A stretch of DNA of 45,950 bases, taken from the NCBI RefSeq assembly GCF_027257875.1, contig NZ_JAPVQY010000062.1, positions 1 to 45,950 on the forward strand, given 5' to 3'. This DNA comes from Burkholderia sp. IMCC1007 (lineage in GTDB: Bacteria; Pseudomonadota; Gammaproteobacteria; Burkholderiales; Burkholderiaceae). The notes beneath the pieces were generated by a model that saw only the letters and a list, made by a program, of their open reading frames with translations, did not search any database and was not told the DNA's origin. Positions 27,187 to 35,928 of this stretch are shown here, one piece after another. Positions within the stretch are counted from its first letter, which is position 1, and the number at the start of each line of letters is the position of its first letter. Both the position numbers and the translations under genes were made by a program.

Positions 27187-27233
27187 TTCTCAGTTTATGC
27201 GTCCGTTTTTCTCAGGATATGCGTCCGTCTACA
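27187..27233. repeat. Two 22-bp-spaced repeats ending in ACA: probable transposon end at the gyrB 3' side
   Basis: TTCTCAGTTTATGCGTCCGT (27187-27206) and TTCTCAGGATATGCGTCCGT (27209-27228) are direct repeats offset by exactly 22 bp with three mismatches. They are followed by CTACA ending at 27233. Read inward the tip is TGTAGACGGACGCATA. TGT/ACA tips with abutting 22-bp transposase sites are typical of Tn7/Tn5053-type elements. The tip is 7 bp from the gyrB stop codon, and GGCAG (27234-27238) is a possible 5-bp target duplication. The motif differs from the CGTTACA repeats near tnsA, so it may belong to another element. A 12-bp palindrome, CTCTGTACAGAG, lies at 27124-27135. Confidence 0.6.
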
Positions 27234-27240
27234 GGCAGTA

Positions 27241-29715
27241 TTAGACATCAATATTCCCGGCCCGCAACGCATTGCTCTCAATAAACGCCCGCCGCGGCTC
27301 CACATCATCCCCCATGAGGGTAGTAAAGATCCCATCCGCCGCAATCGCGTCTTCGATCTGCACACGCAGCAGACGCCGCACTGCCGGATCCATCGTCGTT
27401 TCCCACAGCTGCTCGGGGTTCATCTCCCCCAGCCCCTTATAGCGTTGCTTCGACACGTTCCGCTCAGCATCCGCCAGCAACCACTTCATCGCGCTCTTGA
27501 AGTCCGTGACGGCCATACTGCGCTCCCCGCGCTTGATGACTGCACCTTCCCCAATAAGCCCCTTGAACGTATTCGCGGTGGTCACGAGCTGCTGATAATC
27601 CGCCGTGTGCTGGAATTCCTGATCGATGACGGAAACCCGCACGTTGCCGTGATGCGTGCGCTCGACATGCAGCGACCGCTGTTCGCGAACCGGGTCATAC
27701 GAAGGCACCACACGCACTTCGTTCTTCAGCGCCTCATCATGCAACGCAGCGTGCAGCGCCTTAGCCGAAGCCTCGGTCGACTCCTCGTTGGAGAGATCAA
27801 TCACCACGCCGTCCATAACGGCTTCCAGCGCAGCCGGGTCATACAACCGGCTCAACCGCTCGATCACGCTCTTCGATAGCAGATACGACCGCGCCAGCTC
27901 CCCAAGCGCATCGCCAGAAATCGCCGCCGCGTTCTCACCCGGCACCAGCTCCGACCCTTGCAGCGCCAACCGCAGCATATGCGCGTTGAGCTCCACATCA
28001 TCCTTCAGATACCGCTCGTCCTTACCCGCCTTGATCTTGTAAAGCGGCGGCTGCGCGATATACACGTACCCGCGCTCGATCATGTCCGGCATCTGGCGAT
28101 ACAGGAACGTGAGCAGCAGCGTCCGGATGTGCGCACCGTCGACGTCCGCGTCGGTCATGATGATGATGCGGTGATAGCGGAGCTTGTCGAGGTTGTAGTC
28201 TTCCTTGCCGATGCCGCAGCCGAGCGCGGTCACGAGCGTGACGATCTGCTCCGACGACAGCAGCTTGTCGTAGCGTGCCTTCTCGACGTTCAGCACCTTG
28301 CCGCGCAGCGGCAGGATCGCCTGGAACTTGCGATCACGCCCTTGCTTGGCCGACCCACCTGCCGAGTCACCCTCGACGATGTAGATTTCGCACTTCGCCG
28401 GGTCTTTCTCCTGGCAGTCCGCGAGCTTGCCCGGCAGACCAACGCCATCGAGCACGCCCTTGCGGCGCGTCATCTCGCGCGCCTTCCGCGCAGCATCACG
28501 CGCCCGAGCAGCCTCAACGATCTTCCCGCAAATGATCTTCGCGTCGATCGGTGTTTCGAGCAGGAACTCTTCCAGCGCCTTCGCCACAACCTCCTCAACC
28601 GGCGCACGAACCTCGGACGACACCAGCTTGTCCTTCGTCTGCGAGCTGAACTTCGGCTCCGGCACCTTCACGGACAGCACGCACGACAGCCCTTCGCGCA
28701 TGTCGTCGCCGGTCGTCTCGACCTTCGCCTTCTTCGCGATTTCGTTGTCGGTGATGTACTTGTTGATGACGCGCGTCATCGCGGCCCGCAGGCCGGTCAG
28801 GTGCGTGCCGCCATCACGTTGCGGAATGTTGTTCGTGAAGCACAGCACGTTTTCGTTGTAGCTGTCGTTCCACTGCATCGCGACTTCCACGCCCACGCCG
28901 TCCTTCTCGCCGTTGGCGAAGAAAATCGTCGGGTGCAGGTTGGTCTTCGTCTTGTTGATGTACTCGACGAAGCCCTTCACACCGCCGGCGAACGCGAAAT
29001 CGTCTTCCTTGCCCGAGCGCAGGTCGGTCAGACGGATCCGCACGCCGTTGTTCAGGAACGAAAGCTCGCGCATCCGCTTCGCGAGGATGTCGTAGTGATA
29101 TTCGACCGTGCCGAAAATGGTCGGATCGGCCATGAAGTGCACTTCGGTGCCGCGGTTCTCGGTGTCGCCGGTGACGAGCATCGGCGACACTTCCACGCCG
29201 TCCACCTGCTCGAGCACACGATCCTGCGCGATGCCGCGATGGAACTCCATGAAATGCTTCTTGCCGTTGCGGCGCACGGTGAGGCGCAGCCAGCTCGACA
29301 GCGCGTTCACGCACGACACGCCCACGCCGTGCAGGCCGCCGGACACCTTGTAGCTGTTCTGGTCGAACTTGCCGCCGGCGTGCAGCTCGGTCATCACGAT
29401 CTCGGCGGCGCTGCGCTTCGGCTCGTGCTTGTCGTTCATCTTCACGTCGGTCGGAATCCCGCGGCCGTTGTCGGTCACGGAAATCGAGTTGTCGGCGTGA
29501 ATCGTCACGTGGATGTCGTTGCAGTACCCGGCCAACGCTTCGTCGATCGAGTTGTCGAGCACCTCGAACACGAGGTGGTGCAGACCGGTGCCGTCCGACG
29601 TGTCGCCGATGTACATCCCGGGGCGCTTGCGCACCGCTTCCAGACCTTCGAGGATCTGGATCGACGAAGCGCCGTAGCTGCTGTTATCGGGTTGCGAATT
29701 GTGCTGTTCACTCAT
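27241..29715 (-). CDS. gyrB: DNA gyrase subunit B
   Basis: The protein has 824 residues from the ATG at 29715 (MSEQHNSQPDN). The longer upstream open frame is not family-like. The GHKL ATPase has the N-box VFEVLDNSIDEAL, VTDNGRGIP and YKVSGGLHGVGVS. The transducer and TOPRIM regions follow, with EGDSAGGSA and MTDADVDGAHI. The C-terminus carries QRYKGLGEMNPEQLWETTMDP. With GyrA it introduces negative supercoils. It is the last gene of the leftward dnaA-dnaN-gyrB set. Its stop codon is 7 bp from the transposon-end-like repeat, while the coding sequence itself is complete. Confidence 0.98.
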   Translation of the reverse strand: MSEQHNSQPDNSSYGASSIQILEGLEAVRKRPGMYIGDTSDGTGLHHLVFEVLDNSIDEALAGYCNDIHVTIHADNSISVTDNGRGIPTDVKMNDKHEPKRSAAEIVMTELHAGGKFDQNSYKVSGGLHGVGVSCVNALSSWLRLTVRRNGKKHFMEFHRGIAQDRVLEQVDGVEVSPMLVTGDTENRGTEVHFMADPTIFGTVEYHYDILAKRMRELSFLNNGVRIRLTDLRSGKEDDFAFAGGVKGFVEYINKTKTNLHPTIFFANGEKDGVGVEVAMQWNDSYNENVLCFTNNIPQRDGGTHLTGLRAAMTRVINKYITDNEIAKKAKVETTGDDMREGLSCVLSVKVPEPKFSSQTKDKLVSSEVRAPVEEVVAKALEEFLLETPIDAKIICGKIVEAARARDAARKAREMTRRKGVLDGVGLPGKLADCQEKDPAKCEIYIVEGDSAGGSAKQGRDRKFQAILPLRGKVLNVEKARYDKLLSSEQIVTLVTALGCGIGKEDYNLDKLRYHRIIIMTDADVDGAHIRTLLLTFLYRQMPDMIERGYVYIAQPPLYKIKAGKDERYLKDDVELNAHMLRLALQGSELVPGENAAAISGDALGELARSYLLSKSVIERLSRLYDPAALEAVMDGVVIDLSNEESTEASAKALHAALHDEALKNEVRVVPSYDPVREQRSLHVERTHHGNVRVSVIDQEFQHTADYQQLVTTANTFKGLIGEGAVIKRGERSMAVTDFKSAMKWLLADAERNVSKQRYKGLGEMNPEQLWETTMDPAVRRLLRVQIEDAIAADGIFTTLMGDDVEPRRAFIESNALRAGNIDV

Positions 29716-29866
29716 GGATATCTTCCGGTTCTGCGAGGCCACTCTAGTGGCGGCGCGGTGCGTTTCAGCGAGAGAAATCGCCGGGCCGCTCCAGTTTCCT
29801 GGCCCGCCCAAAGCGCCGAAAAGGCACCAAAGGGGCGGGTTGTCGGTTCGCCATAAAAACGCCAAA

Positions 29867-29881
29867 GGGGCTTGTCGCCCC
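29867..29881 (-). terminator. GC-rich hairpin after dnaN, possible weak terminator
   Basis: GGGGC and GCCCC flank TTGTC. On the minus strand the hairpin comes 28 bp after the dnaN stop and a GTTTTTA run follows about 10 bases later. It may partly separate dnaN from gyrB. Confidence 0.35.
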
Positions 29882-29908
29882 CTGGTGTGTGTCGCGATGT
29901 CGAGCGCG

Positions 29909-31015
29909 TCAGATGCGCATCGGCATCACGACATACTTGAACTCGTCGTTCTCGGGCACGGTAATCAGCGCGCTCGAGCTGGCGTCGCCGAGGCTCACCT
30001 GCACGGTGTCGACCTTCAGGTTCGCGAGCACGTCGAGCAGATACGTGACGTTGAAGCCGATGTCGACGGTATCGCCCTGGTAAGCGATTTCGAGTTCTTC
30101 CTGCGCCTCTTCCTGATCGGCGTTGGTCGACATGATCTTCAGCTGGCCGGGCGCGATGATGCAGCGCACGCCCTTGAACTTGTCCGAAGTCAAAATCGCC
30201 GCGCGTTGCAGCGAACGCTGCAGCTCTTCACGGCCGATCTCGAACGTGTTCTTGTGCGCCTTCGGGATCACGCGCTGGAAGTCGGGGAACTTGCCCTCGA
30301 CCAGCTTCGACACGAGCTCGACCTGGCCGAACGTGAACTTGGCCTGGGTCTGCGCGATGTCGATGGTGACGGTGTCGTCGATGTCTTCGAGCAGGCGCTG
30401 CAACTCGAGAATCGTCTTGCGCGGCACGATGACTTCCTGGCGGCCGAACGTGCCGCCTTCGAGCTTCATCGACGAGAACGCGAGGCGGTGGCCGTCGGTG
30501 GCCACGGCCATCAGCTGGTCGCCGTCGACGACGAGCAGCATGCCGTTCAGGTAGTAGCGGATGTCCTGCTGCGCCATCGCGAAGTGCACCATGCCGAGCA
30601 GCTGGCGGAACGACTTCTGCGGCACGGTGAGCGTTGCGCCGAAATCCTTCGCCTGCGCGACGGTCGGGAACTCGTCGGCCGCGAGCGTCTGCAGTGCGAA
30701 GCGGCTCTTGCCGGACTGAACGGTGAGGCGCTTGTCGGCGAGCGACAGCGTGACCTGGCCGTCAGGCATCGCGCGCAGGATGTCGAGCAGCTTGCGGGCC
30801 GCGACGGTGGTGGCCACCTGGTCGCCGCCAACGCCGAAATCGGCGCGCGTGGTGATCTGCAGCTCCAGGTCGGTCGACAGGAACGAAACGTCCGGGCCGT
30901 TCTTGGTGATCAGCAGGTTGGCAAGGATCGGCAACGTATGGCGGCGTTCGACGATGCCGCTGACCGTTTGCAGCGGCCTGAGGAGTGTGTCTCGTTCGGT
31001 CTTGACCAGTTGCAT
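29909..31015 (-). CDS. dnaN: DNA polymerase III beta subunit (sliding clamp)
   Basis: The protein has 368 residues, the standard clamp length. It has the three repeated clamp domains, opening with MQLVKTERDTLLRPLQTVSGIVERRHTLPI and ending in the conserved NDEFKYVVMPMRI. It forms the dimeric ring that holds polymerase III on DNA. It sits between dnaA (170-bp gap) and gyrB, the usual order at bacterial origins. Nothing is unusual in the frame. Confidence 0.98.
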   Translation of the reverse strand: MQLVKTERDTLLRPLQTVSGIVERRHTLPILANLLITKNGPDVSFLSTDLELQITTRADFGVGGDQVATTVAARKLLDILRAMPDGQVTLSLADKRLTVQSGKSRFALQTLAADEFPTVAQAKDFGATLTVPQKSFRQLLGMVHFAMAQQDIRYYLNGMLLVVDGDQLMAVATDGHRLAFSSMKLEGGTFGRQEVIVPRKTILELQRLLEDIDDTVTIDIAQTQAKFTFGQVELVSKLVEGKFPDFQRVIPKAHKNTFEIGREELQRSLQRAAILTSDKFKGVRCIIAPGQLKIMSTNADQEEAQEELEIAYQGDTVDIGFNVTYLLDVLANLKVDTVQVSLGDASSSALITVPENDEFKYVVMPMRI

Positions 31016-31132
31016 AGAGTTCCTTCGTTGAGTAACGGCCTGCAGCGCAGCAGCCTCGCAGCGCCCCGCCGGCCGGGCTCTTGGCCCGCCACCACCGGGG
31101 CGGTCAAACCTGTATTGTGCCTCAAAACCGAA

Positions 31133-31155
31133 CCGCCCCCCTTAAATTGGGGCGG
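31133..31155 (-). terminator. Hairpin between dnaA and dnaN
   Basis: CCGCCCC (31133-31139) and GGGGCGG (31149-31155) flank a 9-nt loop, 30 bp after the dnaA stop on the minus strand. Only a short GGTTTTG follows, so it is at most an attenuator between dnaA and dnaN. Confidence 0.3.
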
Positions 31156-31185
31156 AGGCCGAATTATCAAGCGCGGTGCGCGCGC

Positions 31186-32766
31186 TCAGCCCTTCAGCGT
31201 CTGTTCCAGCACGTGCAGCTCGTGGTTGAGCTGCGCGTCCTTGCTGCGCTCGTCGGCGATCTTGCGCACGGCGTGCAGCACGGTGGTGTGATCGCGCCCG
31301 CCGAACAGCTCGCCGATCTCCGGCAGGCTCTTCTGCGTGAGTTCCTTCGCGAGGTACATCGCGATCTGCCGCGGCCGCGCGATGTTCGCAGGGCGCTTCT
31401 TCGAGTACATGTCGGCGACCTTGATGTTGTAGAAGTCGGCGACGGTCTTCTGGATGTTCTCGACCGAAATCTGCCGGTTCTGCACGGTCAGCAGATCCTT
31501 CAGCGCTTCCTTGGTCAGCTCGATCGAGATCTCGCGGCCGTGGAACTTCGAATACGCGAGGATCTTGCGCAGCGCGCCTTCGAGCTCGCGCACGTTCGAG
31601 CGCAGATGCTTCGCGACGAAGAACGCGACGTCCTCCGACAGGTTCACGCCTTCCGACTGCGCCTTGCGCATCAGGATCGCGACGCGCATCTCGAGCTCGG
31701 GCGGCTCGATCGCGACGGTGAGGCCCGAGTCGAAGCGCGAGATCAGGCGATCGTCGATGCCCGAGATTTCCTTCGGATACGTGTCGCTGGTGATGATCAC
31801 CTGCGCCTTGTTCGCGACGAGCGCCTCGAACGCGTAGAAGAATTCCTCTTGCGTGCGCGACTTGCCGGAGAAGAACTGAATATCGTCGATCAGCAGCAGG
31901 TCGAGCGAGTGGTAGTAGCGCTTGAAGTCGTCGAATGCCTTGCGCTGGTACGCCTTCACCACGTCCGACACGTATTGTTCGGCATGGATGTAGCGGATCC
32001 GCGCGCCGGCCTTGTCGAGCAGCAGCTGGTTGCCGATCGCGTGGATCAGGTGGGTCTTGCCGAGGCCGACGCCGCCGTACAGGAACAGCGGGTTGTACGA
32101 AATGCCGGGGTTGTCCGCGACCTGGATCGCCGCGGCGCGCGCGAGCTGGTTCGCCTTGCCGGTCACGAAGTTGTCGAACGTGAGCACGGGGTTCAGCTTC
32201 GAACGTTCGTACATCGAATCGGCTTCGCCGCCGTTCGCAGGTGCTGCACCGGGGCCCGGACGCCACGTGCGACGGCCGGCCGCCGCTTCGTGCGCGGGCA
32301 GGCTCGGCAGGTCGATGTCGGCATCGTCGGCGTTCAGGTGATGCGCGGCAGCCGCCGACGGCGTCATCGGCACGTCGGCCGGCGCGCTGGGCGCGGCGGA
32401 TGCATTCGCGGTCAGGTTGGCGGCGATCGCGGCGACCGTCGCGGCCGGGCCGCCGGGCGTCAGCGGCGCGCGCGGAGCAGCCGGTGCGGCGCTCGCGGTG
32501 GCGGCGCTGCGCATGCCGGCCTTCGGATCGAGGACGAACTGGACTTCGATCGGCGCATTCCAGAAATCCCGGGCCAGATCGGAGATCCGGCCCGAAAACT
32601 GGCTCTTGACCCAGTCCAGCTTGAAGCGGTTCGGCGCCGCGATGGACAGCGTGTTCGCCGACGCATCGAAGGCCACCGGGGCCAAGGGTTTGATCCACGT
32701 CACGTACTGCTGCGGCGTTAGCTCGCGCTCCAGCAGTGCGGAACAGTGTTGCCAGAAATCGTTCAT
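31186..32766 (-). CDS. dnaA: Chromosomal replication initiator DnaA
   Basis: The protein has 526 residues from the ATG at 32766 (MNDFWQHCSALLERELTPQQYVTWIKPL). The frame is open further upstream, but only this start gives the conserved domain I. Domain II (about 90-190) is a long Ala/Pro-rich linker. Domain III has Walker A GGVGLGKTHLIHAIGN and Walker B LLLIDDIQFFSGK. Domain IV ends with the DnaA signature GGRDHTTVLHAVRKI. It binds DnaA boxes and opens the origin. A perfect TTATCCACA box lies about 200 bp upstream of the start, which fits autoregulation and origin function. Confidence 0.98.
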   Translation of the reverse strand: MNDFWQHCSALLERELTPQQYVTWIKPLAPVAFDASANTLSIAAPNRFKLDWVKSQFSGRISDLARDFWNAPIEVQFVLDPKAGMRSAATASAAPAAPRAPLTPGGPAATVAAIAANLTANASAAPSAPADVPMTPSAAAAHHLNADDADIDLPSLPAHEAAAGRRTWRPGPGAAPANGGEADSMYERSKLNPVLTFDNFVTGKANQLARAAAIQVADNPGISYNPLFLYGGVGLGKTHLIHAIGNQLLLDKAGARIRYIHAEQYVSDVVKAYQRKAFDDFKRYYHSLDLLLIDDIQFFSGKSRTQEEFFYAFEALVANKAQVIITSDTYPKEISGIDDRLISRFDSGLTVAIEPPELEMRVAILMRKAQSEGVNLSEDVAFFVAKHLRSNVRELEGALRKILAYSKFHGREISIELTKEALKDLLTVQNRQISVENIQKTVADFYNIKVADMYSKKRPANIARPRQIAMYLAKELTQKSLPEIGELFGGRDHTTVLHAVRKIADERSKDAQLNHELHVLEQTLKG

Positions 32767-33187
32767 CAAGTAACTGTCGTTTTTTGCATGCACAGCGCGG
32801 CTCGCCGGCGCCCTTGTGGCGGTTGCGCAACAAGGCCCGAAGCGGTCGTGCGAGCGTGCTTCGGACGCCTGCGTCACAGTCGAAGCGTGGCAGGCGGGCG
32901 CCGAAGCGGCGTGCGGGATTCTTGGAGATAAGGCGAGATTCTACCGCCAAACGCGACCACAGCGCGACTTATCCACAGGCTGTCGTTGTGGGGCGCGGGG
33001 CCGGATCGGAGCGGGCCGGCACAGGCGGACGACTCCTAAAGTATTGACCGCCAAGAGAAAAACGGTTTAAATAGCGGGTTCCGCGAAAACCAATCCTGTA
33101 TTCCCGGCGATTGCGTTCGCCCGAATGCCTCCGGTTAAGGGCACGCGGTCCCCTGAATTTCGACATTCTCGAACAAGTGAGAACATC
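32767..33187. other. dnaA-rpmH divergent intergenic region, candidate part of oriC
   Basis: The non-coding stretch is 421 bp. It holds one perfect DnaA box at 32969-32977, an AT-rich patch around 33040-33075 (AAAAACGGTTTAAATAG) and the divergent promoters of dnaA and the rpmH operon. Only one consensus box is visible by eye, so calling this the full origin is an inference from gene order. Confidence 0.5.
32969..32977 (+). promoter_or_regulatory. Perfect DnaA box TTATCCACA
   Basis: This is an exact match to the high-affinity DnaA box, followed by GG, between dnaA and rpmH. It could serve dnaA autoregulation, origin recognition, or both. Confidence 0.85.
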
Positions 33188-33322
33188 ATGAAACGTACTT
33201 ACCAACCGTCCGTGACGCGCCGCAAGCGCACCCATGGCTTCCGTGTCCGCATGAAGACGGCAGGTGGCCGCAAGGTCATCAACGCTCGCCGCGCGAAGGG
33301 CCGCAAGCGCCTCGCCATCTAA
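33188..33322 (+). CDS. rpmH: 50S ribosomal protein L34
   Basis: The protein has 44 residues ([20 protein letters not shown] ... KGRKRLAI), a full-length match to L34. The ATG at 33188 is used. The open frame starts earlier, but the added residues are not L34. It is a basic protein of the large ribosomal subunit and the first gene of the rpmH-rnpA-yidD-yidC cluster. rnpA begins 6 bp after its stop. Confidence 0.98.
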
Positions 33323-33328
33323 GGCAGG

Positions 33329-33799
33329 TTGCGCGCTGTGTCCGCCGTCCGCAGTGCTGCGGAAGGTGCCGTCGAGCCGGGTGCGAATCCGTCGCAGACG
33401 AAAGCCGCCTTCCCGAAAGCTGCGCGACTTCTGAAAACGGATGAATTTTCATCCGTTTTTCGTTTGCGCCCCTGGCGGCGTTCCGCGCACTTCGTGATCT
33501 ATGGCAAGCCGACCGGCCAGCCTGCCCGTCTGGGGCTCGTCGTCGGCAAGAAGTATGCGCCGCGTGCAGTCACACGTAACCTCGTGAAGCGGCTTGCGCG
33601 CGATGCGTTTCGCTTGCGCCGGGCCGAATTCGCCGGTTACGACCTGCTGCTGCGGCAGCACACGCGCTTCGACAAGAAAGCGCTGCCGAGCGCGGCTTCC
33701 GCCCCGCTCGCGGCGATGTGCGCGGCCGAAATCCGCGAGCTGCTCGACAGGGCAGCCCGGGAAATCGCGCGCAGGGCGTCGAAGCCCGCGTCCGAGTGA
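33329..33799 (+). CDS. rnpA: Ribonuclease P protein component
   Basis: The protein has 156 residues from a TTG at 33329, 6 bp after rpmH, with AAGGCAGG just upstream. The conserved part starts at FPKAARLLKTDEFSSVF. The RNA-binding signature is KKYAPRAVTRNLVKRLARDAFR (the RNxxKR core). It helps the RNase P RNA mature tRNA 5' ends. The N-terminal extension of about 28 residues is variable in this genus, so the exact start is less certain than the gene. Confidence 0.95.
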   Translation: MRAVSAVRSAAEGAVEPGANPSQTKAAFPKAARLLKTDEFSSVFRLRPWRRSAHFVIYGKPTGQPARLGLVVGKKYAPRAVTRNLVKRLARDAFRLRRAEFAGYDLLLRQHTRFDKKALPSAASAPLAAMCAAEIRELLDRAAREIARRASKPASE

Positions 33800-33874
33800 C
33801 GCATCCGTGCCCGGTGCGGCGTTCGCGCCCGCCCGGCCGGTTTTGACGCGGCGTCGTACGGCGCCGCCCAAGGT

Positions 33875-34141
33875 ATGGAAACGGTATTGATCGCCTTGCT
33901 GCGCTTCTACAAGGTTGCCGTGAGCCCGATGCTCGGCAACCGTTGCCGTTTTTATCCTTCCTGTTCGGATTACGCGCGCGAGGCAATCCAGTATCATGGC
34001 GCCGCGCGCGGCACGTATCTCGCCGTCAGGCGCGTGTGCCGATGCCACCCGTTTTCCGCGGGCGGCATCGACCTCGTCCCGCCGCCCAACTCCGACACTC
34101 GCGCTCGCGGCGAAGCCGACGCGCGGTCCCATCGACTCTGA
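33875..34141 (+). CDS. yidD: Membrane protein insertion efficiency factor YidD
   Basis: The protein has 88 residues. The family core is complete: LLRFYKVAVSPMLGNRCRFYPSCSDYAREAI and VCRCHPFSAGGIDLVP, with the conserved cysteines. The N-terminal amphipathic helix associates with the inner membrane and supports YidC-dependent insertion. It lies between rnpA and yidC, with yidC starting 8 bp downstream. Confidence 0.97.
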   Translation: METVLIALLRFYKVAVSPMLGNRCRFYPSCSDYAREAIQYHGAARGTYLAVRRVCRCHPFSAGGIDLVPPPNSDTRARGEADARSHRL

Positions 34142-34149
34142 GACAACGC

Positions 34150-35814
34150 ATGGATATCAAACGCACCGTCCTATGGGTGATCTTCTTCATGTCAGCTGTC
34201 ATGCTGTACGACAACTGGCAGCGGGATCATGGACGCCCGTCGATGTTCTTCCCGAGCGCCACGCACACGACCCCGGCCGCTGCCGGCGGCGCATCGGGCA
34301 CGGGCGCGACGACGACGACCGCAGGTGAAGTGCCGGCTGCTGCCGCCGGAACCGCACCGTCGACGACGGCTCCGGCCGCGCAGGCGCAGCTCGTGAAGTT
34401 CTCGACCGACGTGTATGACGGCGAAATCGACACGCGCGGCGGCACGCTCGCGAAGCTCACGCTGAAGAAGCAGGGCGACGGCAAGCAGCCGGACCTGTAC
34501 ATCACGCTGTTCGACCACACGGCCGGCCACACGTATCTCGCGCGCACGGGCCTGCTCGGCGGCGATTTCCCGAACCACAACGACGTCTATACGCAGCTGA
34601 ATCCTGGCTCGACGTCGCTGACGGGCGACCAGAACACGCTGAAGCTGTCGTTCGAATCGCCGGTGAAGGGCGGCGTGAAGGTCGTGAAGACCTACACGTT
34701 CACGCGCGGCAGCTACGTGATCGGCGTCGACACCAAGATCGACAACGTCGGCACGGCGCCTGTCACGCCGACGGTCTACATGGAACTGGTGCGCGACAAC
34801 ACGGCCGTCGAAACGCCGATGTTCTCGCACACGTTCCTAGGGCCGGCGGTCTACACGGACGCGAAGCACTTCCAGAAGATCGACTTCAGCGACCTCGACA
34901 AGAACAAGGCGAACTTCGAGAAGGCCGCCGACAACGGCTGGGTCGCGATGGTGCAGCACTACTTCGCGTCGGCCTGGATTCCGCAGCAGGGCGCGAAGCG
35001 CGACATCTACGCTGAGAAGATCGATCCGACGCTGTACCGCGTCGGCGTGAAGCAGCCGGTCGCGGCGATCGCGCCGGGCCAGTCGGCCGACGTGCAGGCG
35101 CGCCTGTTCGCCGGTCCGGAAGAAGAGCGCATGCTCGAAGGCATCGCGCCGGGTCTCGAGCTCGTGAAGGACTACGGCTGGGTGACGATCATCGCGAAGC
35201 CGCTGTTCTGGCTGCTCGAGAAGATCCATGGCTTCGTCGGCAACTGGGGATGGGCGATCGTGCTGCTCACGCTGTTGATCAAGGCCGTGTTTTTCCCGCT
35301 GTCGGCGGCGAGCTACAAGTCGATGGCCCGCATGAAGGAAATCACGCCGCGCATGCAGGCGCTGCGCGAACGCTTCAAGGGCGATCCGCAGAAGATGAAC
35401 GCCGCGCTGATGGAGCTGTACAAGACCGAGAAGGTCAATCCGTTCGGCGGCTGCCTGCCGGTCGTGATCCAGATCCCGGTGTTCATCTCGCTGTACTGGG
35501 TGCTGCTCGCATCGGTCGAAATGCGCGGCGCGCCGTGGATTCTGTGGATTCACGACCTGTCGCAGCGCGATCCGTTCTTCATCCTGCCGGTGCTGATGGC
35601 CGTCTCGATGTTCGTGCAGACGAGCCTGAACCCGACGCCGCCGGACCCGGTCCAGGCAAAGATGATGAAGTTCATGCCGATCGCATTCTCGGCGATGTTC
35701 TTCTTCTTCCCGGCAGGTCTGGTGCTGTACTACGTCGTGAACAACGTGCTGTCGATCGCACAGCAGTACTACATCACGCGCAAGCTCGGCGGCAGCAAGG
35801 CGAAGCCGGCCTGA
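34150..35814 (+). CDS. yidC: Membrane protein insertase YidC (Oxa1 family)
   Basis: The protein has 554 residues from the ATG at 34150 (MDIKRTVLWVIFFMSAVMLYDNW, a signal-anchor helix). An Ala/Thr-rich linker and the large periplasmic beta domain (about 85-340) follow. The C-terminal Oxa1 core has five membrane helices and the stretch NPFGGCLPVVIQIPVFISLYWVL. It inserts membrane proteins with or without SecYEG. A strong bidirectional terminator follows at 35858. Confidence 0.98.
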   Translation: MDIKRTVLWVIFFMSAVMLYDNWQRDHGRPSMFFPSATHTTPAAAGGASGTGATTTTAGEVPAAAAGTAPSTTAPAAQAQLVKFSTDVYDGEIDTRGGTLAKLTLKKQGDGKQPDLYITLFDHTAGHTYLARTGLLGGDFPNHNDVYTQLNPGSTSLTGDQNTLKLSFESPVKGGVKVVKTYTFTRGSYVIGVDTKIDNVGTAPVTPTVYMELVRDNTAVETPMFSHTFLGPAVYTDAKHFQKIDFSDLDKNKANFEKAADNGWVAMVQHYFASAWIPQQGAKRDIYAEKIDPTLYRVGVKQPVAAIAPGQSADVQARLFAGPEEERMLEGIAPGLELVKDYGWVTIIAKPLFWLLEKIHGFVGNWGWAIVLLTLLIKAVFFPLSAASYKSMARMKEITPRMQALRERFKGDPQKMNAALMELYKTEKVNPFGGCLPVVIQIPVFISLYWVLLASVEMRGAPWILWIHDLSQRDPFFILPVLMAVSMFVQTSLNPTPPDPVQAKMMKFMPIAFSAMFFFFPAGLVLYYVVNNVLSIAQQYYITRKLGGSKAKPA

Positions 35815-35857
35815 CGCTCGTGGCACACGCGGGCGGCGAGCCGCCCGCGACGCACGT

Positions 35858-35893
35858 AAAAAAGCCGCATGGTTCGATCCATGCGGCTTTTTT
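35858..35893. terminator. Bidirectional intrinsic terminator after yidC
   Basis: A 9-bp stem, GCCGCATGG (35864-35872) with CCATGCGGC (35879-35887), has a 6-nt loop. It is flanked by A6 (35858-35863) on the left and T6 (35888-35893) on the right. It would stop yidC transcripts rightward and the convergent regulator gene leftward. Confidence 0.93.
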
Positions 35894-35928
35894 GTATCTG
35901 GCGGCGCGCGTACGCCGATCGTGCCCGT

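Noticed and set aside
27958..29856. 632-aa frame opposite gyrB
   Set aside because: Antisense shadow of a strongly conserved gene; its His/Val/Leu/Arg-rich content is the usual artefact in GC-rich DNA.
29699..32721. Long plus-strand frames opposite dnaN and dnaA
   Set aside because: Shadows of real genes in GC-rich DNA, with no domain content.
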